From the NCBI GenBank assembly GCA_964631565.1, contig CAZVYJ010000014.1, positions 1 to 64,000 on the forward strand: 64,000 nt of DNA, given 5' to 3'. The translations under genes were made by a program, and so were the position numbers. Source of the stretch: CAZVYJ01 sp964631565 (GTDB lineage Bacteria > Planctomycetota > Phycisphaerae > SM23-33). Below the pieces are notes generated by a model. That model made no database searches. It was not told where the DNA came from and saw nothing but the letters and a program-made list of their open reading frames with translations. Numbering within the stretch: the first letter of the stretch is position 1; each line of letters begins with the position of its first letter. Shown piece by piece: positions 1 through 8,051 of the stretch.

Positions 1-686
1 ACACATCGGTTATGAATGCGCCAGTATAAAATCAAGTTTTTGGGATAGGTTCTATAAACCTGCCTTCTTTTGTCTGATGTGTAGCAGCAAATGCAATATG
101 TTCGATCCATATGCCTATATATGGGATTAAGAGGGAGCTTATATCGTTTTGTGATGGTGGTAATGATTTCTTCTTTTGTAAATTGCAATAAGGGATTAAA
201 GCACGGCAGATCCAACCGCCTATAAAGTTCTAAGCCAGCATGAAATTTTTTGCTATATTCACTGCCCGACATTCCTCGAAACATTACGCCGTCTTTTGGG
301 CTTCTGGCGCCTTTGCGATTTAACCAATCCAGCAGCCCTGTTCCTACAAGCATCGGGACACACCATGGATCTATAAGGGTTAAAAATCCAATACCCCGCT
401 CGATTAGTTCGAAGTATTCTAAGAAAGGATTTAGTACTTCTGTTGCGAAACCGCGACTTTTAAGGGTTTCGAGATAGTCTAGATTACTTGGGAATTCAAG
501 ATTATGGTGAACATACAAACAAGGAATTTTTTCGTGAGGGATCGCTTCATAAAGCATAGCCGCCATAGCAAGGCTGTCTTTGCCGGTTGAAAAGCCAATG
601 AACGTGTTCTCCCCTTTGAGCTTTGCATAAATTTGTTTCATTAGGGCGATTGTAGTTCTAATTTTATTTGCAAGCGTTTTTCTCAT
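1..686 (-). CDS. PAPS reductase-like ATP pyrophosphatase family protein (3' partial)
   Basis: I translated the reverse strand by hand: a reading frame opens with ATG at 686 and stays open to the window edge, giving at least 228 residues with no stop. Near residue 33 it has the PP-loop motif STGKDSLA (SxGKDS type), typical of the phosphoadenosine phosphosulfate reductase / adenine nucleotide alpha-hydrolase family, and near the end a cysteine-rich segment, YCICCYTSDKR. The start overlaps the stop of the upstream ParB-like gene as ATGA (683-686), so the two are probably translationally coupled. Relatives paired with ParB-like proteins include IbrA (partner IbrB) of E. coli and genes on many phages and islands; Dnd-type sulfur modification also uses a related enzyme (DndC). 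The composition is AT-rich compared with the rest of the window. The substrate cannot be told from sequence. Confidence 0.8.
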   Translation of the reverse strand, partial: MRKTLANKIRTTIALMKQIYAKLKGENTFIGFSTGKDSLAMAAMLYEAIPHEKIPCLYVHHNLEFPSNLDYLETLKSRGFATEVLNPFLEYFELIERGIGFLTLIDPWCVPMLVGTGLLDWLNRKGARSPKDGVMFRGMSGSEYSKKFHAGLELYRRLDLPCFNPLLQFTKEEIITTITKRYKLPLNPIYRHMDRTYCICCYTSDKRRQVYRTYPKNLILYWRIHNRC

Positions 687-1288
687 TGGCACACTCCCAG
701 AAGAATGCCAATGACCTTTCCAGCAGTAACCGCCGCGTCTTTTTCGATTATTTGATGTTTGCAAGCATATCTGTCTATAGCAGCTTTGAAGATTTCTTTT
801 TTCCCAACCGGAATTTTAATGGGGTAGAGTATATGATCTGAGTTCGATTCGGAAAGTAATTGCTTGTCGAAACGGGTCCAGTCAAAATCGGCCTCTTTTA
901 GAAGCAGCACTCGTAATTCCGATTCCGAATATCCGAGAGAAAGCAAATCTATTCTTTGTGATTCAAGTTCTTCTAATACGTCACGCAATTTTGGAAAGTC
1001 CCACTCTGCGATTTCAGCTGTTTTATTGTCTGCTACGGCGAAAGCTTTTCGTTGATAGTCAGATATCTGCAGGACAATAATCGGAACCAATTGCATTCCT
1101 ATCTTCATTGCCGCTTTCCATCGCGTGTGTCCGGCGATGATTGTGAAATTCTTATCGCACAAGATAGGCACGTTAAACCCAAAGGTTTCTATACTTTTTG
1201 CTACGGCGCATACTGCACCGTCATTTACTCTGGGGTTATCCTTCCATGGTTTGAGCAAAGATGGTGAAATATGTTGAATCTCAAGCAT
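683..1288 (-). CDS. ParB/Srx-fold domain protein, IbrB-like
   Basis: A 201-residue protein whose N-terminal ~90 residues match the ParB N-terminal fold: LLKPWKDNPRVND, then the box GHTRWKAAMKIG, equivalent to the GHRR box of ParB, followed by the VPIIVL strand. The rest is helical without a recognised DNA-binding domain. I chose ATG 1288 because a strong ribosome site (GGGGGAAG) sits just upstream; the frame could extend to 1381 but has no site there. The stop overlaps the start of the PAPS-reductase-like gene. In IbrA/IbrB and phage pairs the ParB-like partner may act as a nucleotide-binding or nuclease subunit; which applies here is unknown. This is not a chromosome-partitioning ParB: it lacks the helix-turn-helix and dimer domains, and no parA lies next to it. 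Confidence 0.8.
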   Translation of the reverse strand: MLEIQHISPSLLKPWKDNPRVNDGAVCAVAKSIETFGFNVPILCDKNFTIIAGHTRWKAAMKIGMQLVPIIVLQISDYQRKAFAVADNKTAEIAEWDFPKLRDVLEELESQRIDLLSLGYSESELRVLLLKEADFDWTRFDKQLLSESNSDHILYPIKIPVGKKEIFKAAIDRYACKHQIIEKDAAVTAGKVIGILLGVCQ

Positions 1289-1712
1289 TTTTCTTCCCCC
1301 ATAAGAGCATCGGGCACTTTGGTGTAATATTGGCGGTCGATCCGTAATGAAATGAATAAAAACCGCTTGTATTTTTAGCAACTACTCGTATTGCAATCGT
1401 ACAACTCGAGAGTGTTGTTGTAACCCCCTAGATTAAAAACAATTATAGATTTCAGTTAGCCATTATCAAAACATAACATAAAGTATTATATTTAGAAAAC
1501 ACGGGTTTGTCAATACCAAAATCAGATTTTTGCCATTGTTCAGTCCATCATGAAAGAGCGGCTTAGAAAAAGACCACTTTACAGTCTCCTTTTTCTTAAC
1601 CAGGTAGAGGATAAGACATAACGGCTGCAGATTAGTCGAAGGTCTGGTCTTTTTGGACCGATATATAATCCAAGATAGTTTTAATTTTGGCAATAAACCT
1701 TGAGGTGACTTT
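1289..1712. other. AT-rich intergenic region at island edge
   Basis: About 420 bases with no convincing gene. It should hold the promoter of the ParB/PAPS pair and of the small gene at 1713. A TATAAT at 1664-1669 could be a -10 box for the latter, but no good -35 sits at the right distance. Short open frames here on the minus strand have no homology I recognise and no ribosome site. The change from AT-rich to GC-rich sequence occurs near 1700. Confidence 0.5.
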
Positions 1713-1910
1713 ATGTCGAGTCGGGTCGAGCAGCTTGTGGTCGAAATAGCCACCATGAATCGGGTTGATCTGATAAGCATGTTGAAGAAGTTGAACTGCC
1801 GCTTCAAACTGGACTTTACCGATGATTATCTCGACAGTCTCAGTCTGGAGCGGCTGAGGCATGTGGCCCTGGCGGCTGCCCTTCACGCCGACGGCGTGGC
1901 GGCAGCATAG
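1713..1910 (+). CDS. small conserved-looking protein, unknown function
   Basis: A 65-residue protein beginning MSSRVEQLVVEIATMN and ending in an alanine-rich tail. ATG 1713 is preceded by the ribosome site GAGGTGA (1702-1708), and a strong terminator follows 23 bases after the stop, so it reads as a complete single-gene unit. The sequence looks helical and soluble, with no signal peptide, cysteines or known motif. The repeated pattern of leucines and charged residues (LERLRHVALAAAL) suggests a small helical bundle or protein-binding peptide. I do not recognise the family. Composition is closer to the GC-rich chromosome than to the AT-rich segment to its left. Confidence 0.6.
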   Translation: MSSRVEQLVVEIATMNRVDLISMLKKLNCRFKLDFTDDYLDSLSLERLRHVALAAALHADGVAAA

Positions 1911-1933
1911 CTCAACTGGAATGATTTTCCCCG

Positions 1934-1957
1934 GGCGTCCCTAAGGGACGCCTTTTT
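1934..1957 (+). terminator. intrinsic terminator after the 65-residue gene
   Basis: Perfect 8-bp stem GGCGTCCC / GGGACGCC with a TAA loop, followed by TTTTT. The CCCTAAGGG core recurs at several other places in the window (see findings). Confidence 0.85.
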
Positions 1958-1974
1958 CCTGCGCTGATTTTCGT

Positions 1975-2820
1975 CTACTCCGCCTTTTTGCCGACGATGG
2001 CGATTTTCATCTTGTCGGCAAGTTCCAGCGTGGTCGGCTTGTCCACGATGAGAGTCTTGCCGGCTTCGACCACCAGGCAGACGCAGTTGGCGTCTTTGAG
2101 GTTTTTCAGCGTGCCCGGGCCGACGGTCGGCACGTCGAACCGCATATCCTGCTTGGGGCGTGCGACTTTTATCAGCGTCCACCCTCCGACGCGGCAAAGC
2201 CTGCCCGCCCGGCGGATCATGGCGTCGGTTCCTTCCATCGCCTCGACTGCGATTATGTCGCGTTCCTTTACGGCGATGGCCTGCCCGATATCAAGCTCGG
2301 CGCTTGCCCTGGCGATGCGCCAGCCGAATTCGACATCCTCCAGTACGCTGCCGGGGACGGGGGTTTTTGTCATCAGACCTTCGTGGGCGAGATGTTCCTG
2401 ACAGTATTTCATGGATGACACCAGTTCTATGCCCTCGTTTCTCAGTTCGTCGGCGACCGCCAGAAGCACGGCATTGTCGCGTTTGTCTTTACGGACCCTG
2501 AAATACCACACGCGGATGGCCTTGAGGTCCGGTATATAGCGCAGAATGCGGAATGGCGAATAGATTTCCCGCTTGCGGACGCCGCCGAGCATGATGGCTT
2601 CATGCACGCCGTTGCGCCGCATGGCTTTTACCCAGCTGCCCGGGCGGGCGATGCTGCACGATATGAACTCATCGGCCAGGCCCCGCAGCCTGCTCGACAC
2701 CAGCCCGCTCAGCCCTATGACAATCAGCTTTTTGCCGGCCTGTTTGATGCCCTTGGCGGCGAGGAACGGCGGCCGGCCGTAACCCGCGATAAGGGCTACA
2801 GGTTCCTGCTCGTTCGGCAT
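1975..2820 (-). CDS. lpxI: UDP-2,3-diacylglucosamine pyrophosphatase LpxI (DUF1009)
   Basis: A 281-residue cytoplasmic enzyme that hydrolyses UDP-2,3-diacylglucosamine to lipid X and UMP in lipid A synthesis. It replaces LpxH in many Gram-negatives. The start (PVALIAGYGRPPFLAAKG), the central EGTDAMIRRAG and the C-terminal FDVPTVGPGTL are hallmark LpxI segments, and the length fits the family. ATG 2820 overlaps the lpxD stop by one base and has GGAGA upstream; an ATG at 2838 is less likely because it lies inside lpxD. Coupling to lpxD supports the assignment. The gene ends against a convergent terminator at 1934-1957. Confidence 0.92.
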   Translation of the reverse strand: MPNEQEPVALIAGYGRPPFLAAKGIKQAGKKLIVIGLSGLVSSRLRGLADEFISCSIARPGSWVKAMRRNGVHEAIMLGGVRKREIYSPFRILRYIPDLKAIRVWYFRVRKDKRDNAVLLAVADELRNEGIELVSSMKYCQEHLAHEGLMTKTPVPGSVLEDVEFGWRIARASAELDIGQAIAVKERDIIAVEAMEGTDAMIRRAGRLCRVGGWTLIKVARPKQDMRFDVPTVGPGTLKNLKDANCVCLVVEAGKTLIVDKPTTLELADKMKIAIVGKKAE

Positions 2821-3917
2821 CAGTCTTTCTCCACGCACGAGTCGTCGTCTTTGCCTTCGATGCCGAGCTGCTTCCGCAGGTACTGCACCTCGCGCGTGAG
2901 TTTTTTCACTACGGTGCGGAGATGCGGCAGCTGCGAGAAGCTCATCATGGCGCGGCGGGCCTGCGCGAGCGGCATGGCCGGGCTTGAGAGCACTTCCTGG
3001 CCGGCCGGCACGTCGTTGGTTACGCCGGCCTGCGCCCCGACACGCGCGCCGTCGCCGATGCTTATATGGCCGACCACGCCGGCCTGCCCAGCGAAAACGC
3101 AGTAGTTGCCCACCATGACCGACCCGGCGATGCCGGACTGTGCGACCAGCAGGCAGTGTTTGCCCATCTGCGTGCCGTGGCCGATGGCGACGAGATTGGA
3201 AAATTTTGAGCCGGCGCCGATTATCGTCGCGCCCATCGTCGCGCGGTCTATGGTGCAGCAGGCGCCGATTTCGACGTCGTCTTCCAGCTCGACCCAGCCT
3301 GCCTGAGGAATTTTCTCGTGCCGGACCACGCCGTCGTCGCCCGCGTGCGTCGCGTAGCCGAATCCGTCGTGACCGATGGACGAACCGGCGTGAATCGTGA
3401 CGCGGTTATGCAGGACCGTTCCGTCGTATAACGTGACGTTCGGATAAAGTGTGCAGTTTTCGCCTATGCGGCAGCGGGGGCCTACGTAAACGCCCGGGTA
3501 TATGACCGTTCCCTTGCCTACGGCGGCTTCGGCTGCGATCGTGACGAAAGCGGCGATTCTTACGCCGCCAGCCAGTTTTGCCGACGGGTCTATGTCCGCC
3601 TGCGGGCTTATTCCGTCGAAGTGGGGCTTGCGGAAGCCGTAAAAATGAACCATCGCCTGGCGGTAGGCGAAGTAGGCATCTTTGCAGCGGATCAGCCCGC
3701 AGTTTTCCTGACACGGGCCATCGTAGTCGGCCGACACAATGACTGCGCCGGCTTTGCACGAAGCCATGTACTTTTCATAACGCTTGTTGGCCAGGAAAGT
3801 TACCTGGTCCGCTTCTGCGGATTCAATCGACGCCAGGCCGCGCACAGGCCTGCTGCCGTCGCCGACAAGTTCGCCGCCGAGCATCTTCGCCAGTTCCGCC
3901 AAAGTCATTTCTGCCAT
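2820..3917 (-). CDS. lpxD: UDP-3-O-(3-hydroxyacyl)glucosamine N-acyltransferase LpxD
   Basis: 365 residues. LpxD adds the N-linked hydroxyacyl chain to UDP-3-O-acylglucosamine in lipid A synthesis. The N-terminal ~100 residues match the uridine-binding domain (LAELAKMLGGELVGDG, VTFLANKRY). Residues ~105-320 form a left-handed beta-helix of hexapeptide repeats (for example GKGTVIYPGVYVG) containing the catalytic-histidine region SSIGHDGFGYA. The C-terminus is a short coiled coil (LTREVQYLRKQL) that trimerises. AAGGAAG lies upstream of ATG 3917. It overlaps lpxI, and a 145-base gap separates it from the Lol ATPase gene upstream. Confidence 0.95.
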   Translation of the reverse strand: MAEMTLAELAKMLGGELVGDGSRPVRGLASIESAEADQVTFLANKRYEKYMASCKAGAVIVSADYDGPCQENCGLIRCKDAYFAYRQAMVHFYGFRKPHFDGISPQADIDPSAKLAGGVRIAAFVTIAAEAAVGKGTVIYPGVYVGPRCRIGENCTLYPNVTLYDGTVLHNRVTIHAGSSIGHDGFGYATHAGDDGVVRHEKIPQAGWVELEDDVEIGACCTIDRATMGATIIGAGSKFSNLVAIGHGTQMGKHCLLVAQSGIAGSVMVGNYCVFAGQAGVVGHISIGDGARVGAQAGVTNDVPAGQEVLSSPAMPLAQARRAMMSFSQLPHLRTVVKKLTREVQYLRKQLGIEGKDDDSCVEKD

Positions 3918-4062
3918 TTATGCTTCCTTAACAGGCCGCTTCCGCAGCCGATACTGATAAAACACCACCAAGAAGGGTATTCGCCGCGGCGGGGGTGCGT
4001 CAAGGGTTGTATGTATCAGGGCGCCTGACAAAATGCCGCTGCCGTCGGCTTGTCGGAAGCTG

Positions 4063-4758
4063 TTATTCGAGTCGGCCGTCATGCATGTGCAGCACCCGGT
4101 CGGCCTGCTCGGCCAGAGTCGTGTCGTGGGTGACCATGATTATGGTTTGCCCGCTTTCGCTGTTGAGCTGCTTCAGCAATTTTATGATCTGCCTGCCAGT
4201 TTTGCTGTCTAGGTTGCCGGTCGGCTCATCGGCCAGCAGCAGTTTCGGCTTGTTCATCAGCGCCCTGGCGATGGCGACCCGCTGGCGCTCCCCGCCGGAA
4301 AGCTCGCTCGGACGGTGCCTGAGCCTGTCGGACAGGCCCAGCCGTTCCAGTATCTCGGCAGCCTGTTTGCGGCACCGGCTTTTTTGTGCGGGCCAGCCGA
4401 ACAGCGACGAATTGACCATCGCCGGCATGACCACGTTCTGAAGCACGTTGAGTTCCGGCAGCAGATGGTAGAACTGGAACACGAAGCCGATGTCGCGGCA
4501 CCTTATGCGGTCGCGCCGGTGAGCCGAGAAGCGGCTTACATCCTCGCCTTCGATGGAAATTGTTCCCTTGTCCTGCGTGTCCAGCAGCCCGAGCAGATGC
4601 AGCAGCGTGCTTTTGCCGCTGCCGGATGCGCCCACAATGGAAAGGAATTGCCCATGCTGAACGGTTATGTCTACGCCTTTCAGCACGTTCAGGTCGACCC
4701 TGCCGAGCTTGTAGCTCTTGTGCAGGCCGTGCGCCTCGATGGCCGGCTTGCTACTCAT
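4063..4758 (-). CDS. ABC transporter ATPase, LolD-like
   Basis: 231 residues. It has Walker A GASGSGKST, the Q-loop region FVFQFYHLLPELNVLQNV, the signature LSGGERQRVAIARAL, Walker B LLLADEPTGNLD and the H-loop VTHD. This is the MacB/LolD subfamily that powers extraction of substrates from the inner membrane without transporting them through it. It starts inside the end of the permease gene (8-base overlap), so the two form one complex. With lpxD and lpxI downstream, a role in lipoprotein release to the outer membrane is the best guess, but MacB-like export remains possible. Confidence 0.88.
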   Translation of the reverse strand: MSSKPAIEAHGLHKSYKLGRVDLNVLKGVDITVQHGQFLSIVGASGSGKSTLLHLLGLLDTQDKGTISIEGEDVSRFSAHRRDRIRCRDIGFVFQFYHLLPELNVLQNVVMPAMVNSSLFGWPAQKSRCRKQAAEILERLGLSDRLRHRPSELSGGERQRVAIARALMNKPKLLLADEPTGNLDSKTGRQIIKLLKQLNSESGQTIIMVTHDTTLAEQADRVLHMHDGRLE

Positions 4759-6496
4759 ATCGCAGTGCCTCCACAGGCTGCATCCTCGCCGCGCGGACAG
4801 CCGGCACCAGTGCGCCGAGCAGCCCGGCGCCGATGGCGGCCAGCACGATATATACCGCCGTCATGAAACTCACGACGTTGGGTATCATGTCGAACATGAA
4901 ATATTCTTTGCTCCAGACGACCAGCCCGAACTTCTCGCCCACCCAGTCGTGGATCGGGTTGATGTTCCTCACGAACAACCAGCCGAGAACAGTTCCGATT
5001 ATCGCCCCGACAAAACCTATCGCCGCGCCGTAGGCCAGGAAAATTCCCGCCACTCCGCTGCGCGATGCGCCGATAGCCTTCAGCGTGCCGATGTCGCGGG
5101 TCTTCTGCACGACGATGGTGTAGAAGATGACGAATATCAGCACCACCGCCACGGTCGAGATTATGCCGAACATGATAATCACCAACGTTCGCTGGCTTTC
5201 GATGGGAGCGATGGTCCGCTTCTGGCGGACCCGCCATGTTTCGATTGAAACGTCCTGGTCGGCCTCCGGATGCTGGCGGCAGAAATTTTTCCAGCACTCG
5301 CGGATGTCTTTGGCGATTCTGTCCAGCGACTCCCTGTCGGAAAAGCCGTCTTTGACCTTTATATGGAGCTGATTGCAGTGGGGCGGATTGATGATTTTCG
5401 TCGGGTCGTTGATGTCGTACTCTGCCGACATGTCGTTCAGCCGCTGCAGCGTGTCGAACGGCACGTAAATGAACGCTTCGTCAATCGGCGAGACGCCGGT
5501 TTTGCATTCGTCGATGACGGAAAGCGTATAGCTGGTCGGCGTCGCGTTTGCCGATATGCCTCTGCCCGTCGGCACCATTGTCAGCACGATTCTGTTGCCC
5601 GGTGCGAATCTGCGGATAATCTTGCCTCTGCTGGTCGTTTTGCTCAGGCCGGGCAGACCGAGGCTGATTATGACACGGTCCTGCGGGCCGAGTATTTCCG
5701 CCGCGTCGGTCAGGCTCTGCAGATTTTCGGCGAGTTTCCGGACCTCTTCGGTTTCTTCGCCGCCCGCCTTGATTCGTGCAGCCTCGAGCTTGTCGGCAGC
5801 CTCGCGGATTCTCTTCTGATATTTCAGAGCGCCGGAAAACCTGTACTGCGCATCGGCATTTTCCCGGGCGGCATATGCCAGCCACTTCAGCAGGTCTTCC
5901 TTGTCGCCGTCCATGGCTGCGAGTTTGTCTGCAATATCTGGCCGGCCCTGCTGCCGGTAAAGCTCCAGCGCCGTGTCGGGCAGCCAGGAGAGGTTGTCTT
6001 TATCCTTTTCCTGTTTGTATATCGCCTGAAGATCCCCGGCGTCACTTTTGAGCGCGGCGATGATTTTACTGAAATCAGGGTCGAAGGAGGGATTTTTGAC
6101 CACACCCTGATAGTGCAGCCCGTCTTCGAAATCGCTGACTCTCGCACGCTGCGGCAGGCGGATGCCAGCGACCTGCACATGCTGGCGGTATGACGAACCG
6201 GGTACGCGAATTTCGGCGATAGTTATTATGAAAGGCGAGGCGTCTTCCACGCCGGGCACCTTCTTTTTCACTTCCTCGGCGAACTCGTCGTAATAGGCCA
6301 TGCCGGACGGACTGACAGCCTCGACCACTATGTCGCCGAAAAGCCCCTTCGCCGCGATTTCTATCTTGTCGAGGAAACCGTTCATCACGCTGGTGACGAT
6401 GAGCATCATCGCCACGCACAGTGCGACGGCTATGATCGCGAAAAAGCCGATAGGCCTGCTGCGAAGATATCGAAGGCATAGAAAGAATTTATACAT
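4751..6496 (-). CDS. FtsX-like permease, LolC/LolE type
   Basis: 581 residues, longer than the ~400 usual for LolC/E. There is one membrane helix near the N-terminus (residues ~18-40, FFAIIAVALCVAMMLIVTS), a large ~390-residue periplasmic domain with a charged helical insert (~residues 170-270), then three C-terminal helices with the FtsX core TRDIGTLKAIGASRSGVAG and the terminal MQPVEALRYE. That topology matches LolC/E and MacB. The extended periplasmic domain is the unusual part. It overlaps the ATPase gene by 8 bases and follows lysS by 40 bases. It probably acts in lipoprotein sorting, inferred from the ATPase partner and the lipid A neighbours. Confidence 0.85.
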   Translation of the reverse strand: MYKFFLCLRYLRSRPIGFFAIIAVALCVAMMLIVTSVMNGFLDKIEIAAKGLFGDIVVEAVSPSGMAYYDEFAEEVKKKVPGVEDASPFIITIAEIRVPGSSYRQHVQVAGIRLPQRARVSDFEDGLHYQGVVKNPSFDPDFSKIIAALKSDAGDLQAIYKQEKDKDNLSWLPDTALELYRQQGRPDIADKLAAMDGDKEDLLKWLAYAARENADAQYRFSGALKYQKRIREAADKLEAARIKAGGEETEEVRKLAENLQSLTDAAEILGPQDRVIISLGLPGLSKTTSRGKIIRRFAPGNRIVLTMVPTGRGISANATPTSYTLSVIDECKTGVSPIDEAFIYVPFDTLQRLNDMSAEYDINDPTKIINPPHCNQLHIKVKDGFSDRESLDRIAKDIRECWKNFCRQHPEADQDVSIETWRVRQKRTIAPIESQRTLVIIMFGIISTVAVVLIFVIFYTIVVQKTRDIGTLKAIGASRSGVAGIFLAYGAAIGFVGAIIGTVLGWLFVRNINPIHDWVGEKFGLVVWSKEYFMFDMIPNVVSFMTAVYIVLAAIGAGLLGALVPAVRAARMQPVEALRYE

Positions 6497-6536
6497 TTCG
6501 TTAACCCGCCCGGCCGCCCCTGGGGGGGCGGGGCGA

Positions 6537-7985
6537 TTATTCTTTCGCTTCCTGCCTGAGCATCGGGAAAAGAATGACGTCCCTGATGCTCTGGGTGTTT
6601 GTCAGCAGCATGACGACCCGGTCGATGCCTATTCCCAGGCCGCCGGCCGGCGGCATGCCGTGACGAAGCGCCGTGACGAAATCCTCGTCCATGACGCGCA
6701 TCGTCTCGCCGTCGGCCTCGCCGCGAAGCTGCCGGGCGAAGTTGGCTTCCTGGATGGCCGGGTCGTTAAGCTCCGTGTATGCGTTAGCTATTTCCATGCC
6801 CGCGATGAACAGCTCGAACCGCAGGGCTATGGAGGGGTCGTCCGGCTTGCGCCGCGTCAGCGGGCAAAGCTCCGCCGGATAATCCTTCACGAACGTCGGC
6901 TGAACGAGATGCTCCTCGACTGTCGCCTCGAACACCTCGTTGATTACGACGGCGTCGTCCTTGTTGGCTTCTTCGATGTGGAGCTTGCGGGCCTTCTCGC
7001 GGACCGCTGCGATGTCGCGCATCGACACGCCGGCGTGCTCCTGCAGCAGCTCGTCGTATGTCGCCCGCCGCCACGGGCGGGAATAGTCGATTTCGGTCTC
7101 GCCGTAGGGCAGCTTCGCCGAGCCGCACACCTGCTCGGCAGCCGTGCCGATAAGCTCCTCGGTAATCTCCATCATGATTTCGTAGTCGGCATAGGCCTGG
7201 TAGAGCTCCATCATCGTGAACTCCGGGTTATGCCGCGTGCTCAGCCCTTCGTTGCGGAAGTTGCGGTTGATTTCGAAGACCCTGCTGAACCCGCCGACAA
7301 GCAGCCGCTTGAGATAAAGCTCCGGGCTTATCCGCATGAACAGGTTCGCGTCGAGCGCGTTGTGGTGCGTGACGAACGGCCTCGCCGCAGCGCCGCCGTA
7401 TATGCCCTGGAGCATCGGCGTCTCGACCTCGACGAACTTCCTGCCCTTAAGCAGCGAGCGGAAGTGCTCGATTATGGCGATGCGCTTCCTGAACGTCGCC
7501 ATCGTGTCCGGGTTGGTCATCAGGTCCAGGTATCGCTGGCGGTAGCGGGTCTCGACGTCCACCAGGCCGTGGAACTTCTCCGGCATCGGGTTGGTGCTTT
7601 TGCACAGCAGCGTCAGCTTATCGACCCAGATGGTGATTTCGCCGGTCTTTGTGCGGCCGAGCCTGCCTGCGACGGCGATGATGTCGCCGAGGTCCAGCAG
7701 CTTCAGCAGCTTCCAGCTCTTTTCTTCCAGGGCCTTCTTGCTGAAACCAACCTGTATCTGCCCGCTTTCGTCGCGGATGTGGGCGAAAATTAGGTTGCCC
7801 ATGTCGCGGATGAGGATAAGCCTGCCCGCGGCGTCGGCGGTCTGGGTGTCGTCGCCGTCCTTGAACCTGTTTCTGACATCCTCGATGGCCTCGGCCGTGT
7901 CATACCGCCAGCCGTAAGGGTCGATTCCGAGTTCACGAATCTGCTCAAGCTTCCTGAGCCTGTCTGCTTGTACTTTTTCCAGCAT
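6537..7985 (-). CDS. lysS: lysyl-tRNA synthetase, class II
   Basis: 482 residues, the normal length. An N-terminal OB-fold anticodon-binding domain (residues ~50-150) precedes the class II catalytic core. Visible motifs are motif 2, FEINRNFRNEG, followed by HNPEFTMMELYQAYADY, and motif 3, GGLGIGIDRVVMLL. The enzyme charges tRNA-Lys. It lies between the gcvT-like gene (66 bases upstream) and the Lol permease gene (40 bases downstream) on the same strand, so co-transcription is likely. Confidence 0.97.
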   Translation of the reverse strand: MLEKVQADRLRKLEQIRELGIDPYGWRYDTAEAIEDVRNRFKDGDDTQTADAAGRLILIRDMGNLIFAHIRDESGQIQVGFSKKALEEKSWKLLKLLDLGDIIAVAGRLGRTKTGEITIWVDKLTLLCKSTNPMPEKFHGLVDVETRYRQRYLDLMTNPDTMATFRKRIAIIEHFRSLLKGRKFVEVETPMLQGIYGGAAARPFVTHHNALDANLFMRISPELYLKRLLVGGFSRVFEINRNFRNEGLSTRHNPEFTMMELYQAYADYEIMMEITEELIGTAAEQVCGSAKLPYGETEIDYSRPWRRATYDELLQEHAGVSMRDIAAVREKARKLHIEEANKDDAVVINEVFEATVEEHLVQPTFVKDYPAELCPLTRRKPDDPSIALRFELFIAGMEIANAYTELNDPAIQEANFARQLRGEADGETMRVMDEDFVTALRHGMPPAGGLGIGIDRVVMLLTNTQSIRDVILFPMLRQEAKE

Positions 7986-8051
7986 TTTTATCGGTTTCCT
8001 GCCTGTTAATACAAATTCAGCATGGCATGATGAGCGACGCGTCGCGACAAG

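Noticed and set aside
683..1381. The ParB-like gene as part of a chromosome-partition system
   Set aside because: No parA, no HTH domain and the overlap with the PAPS-reductase-like gene point elsewhere.
1466..1807. A 113-codon minus-strand frame at the island edge
   Set aside because: It overlaps the 65-residue gene, lacks a ribosome site and matches nothing.
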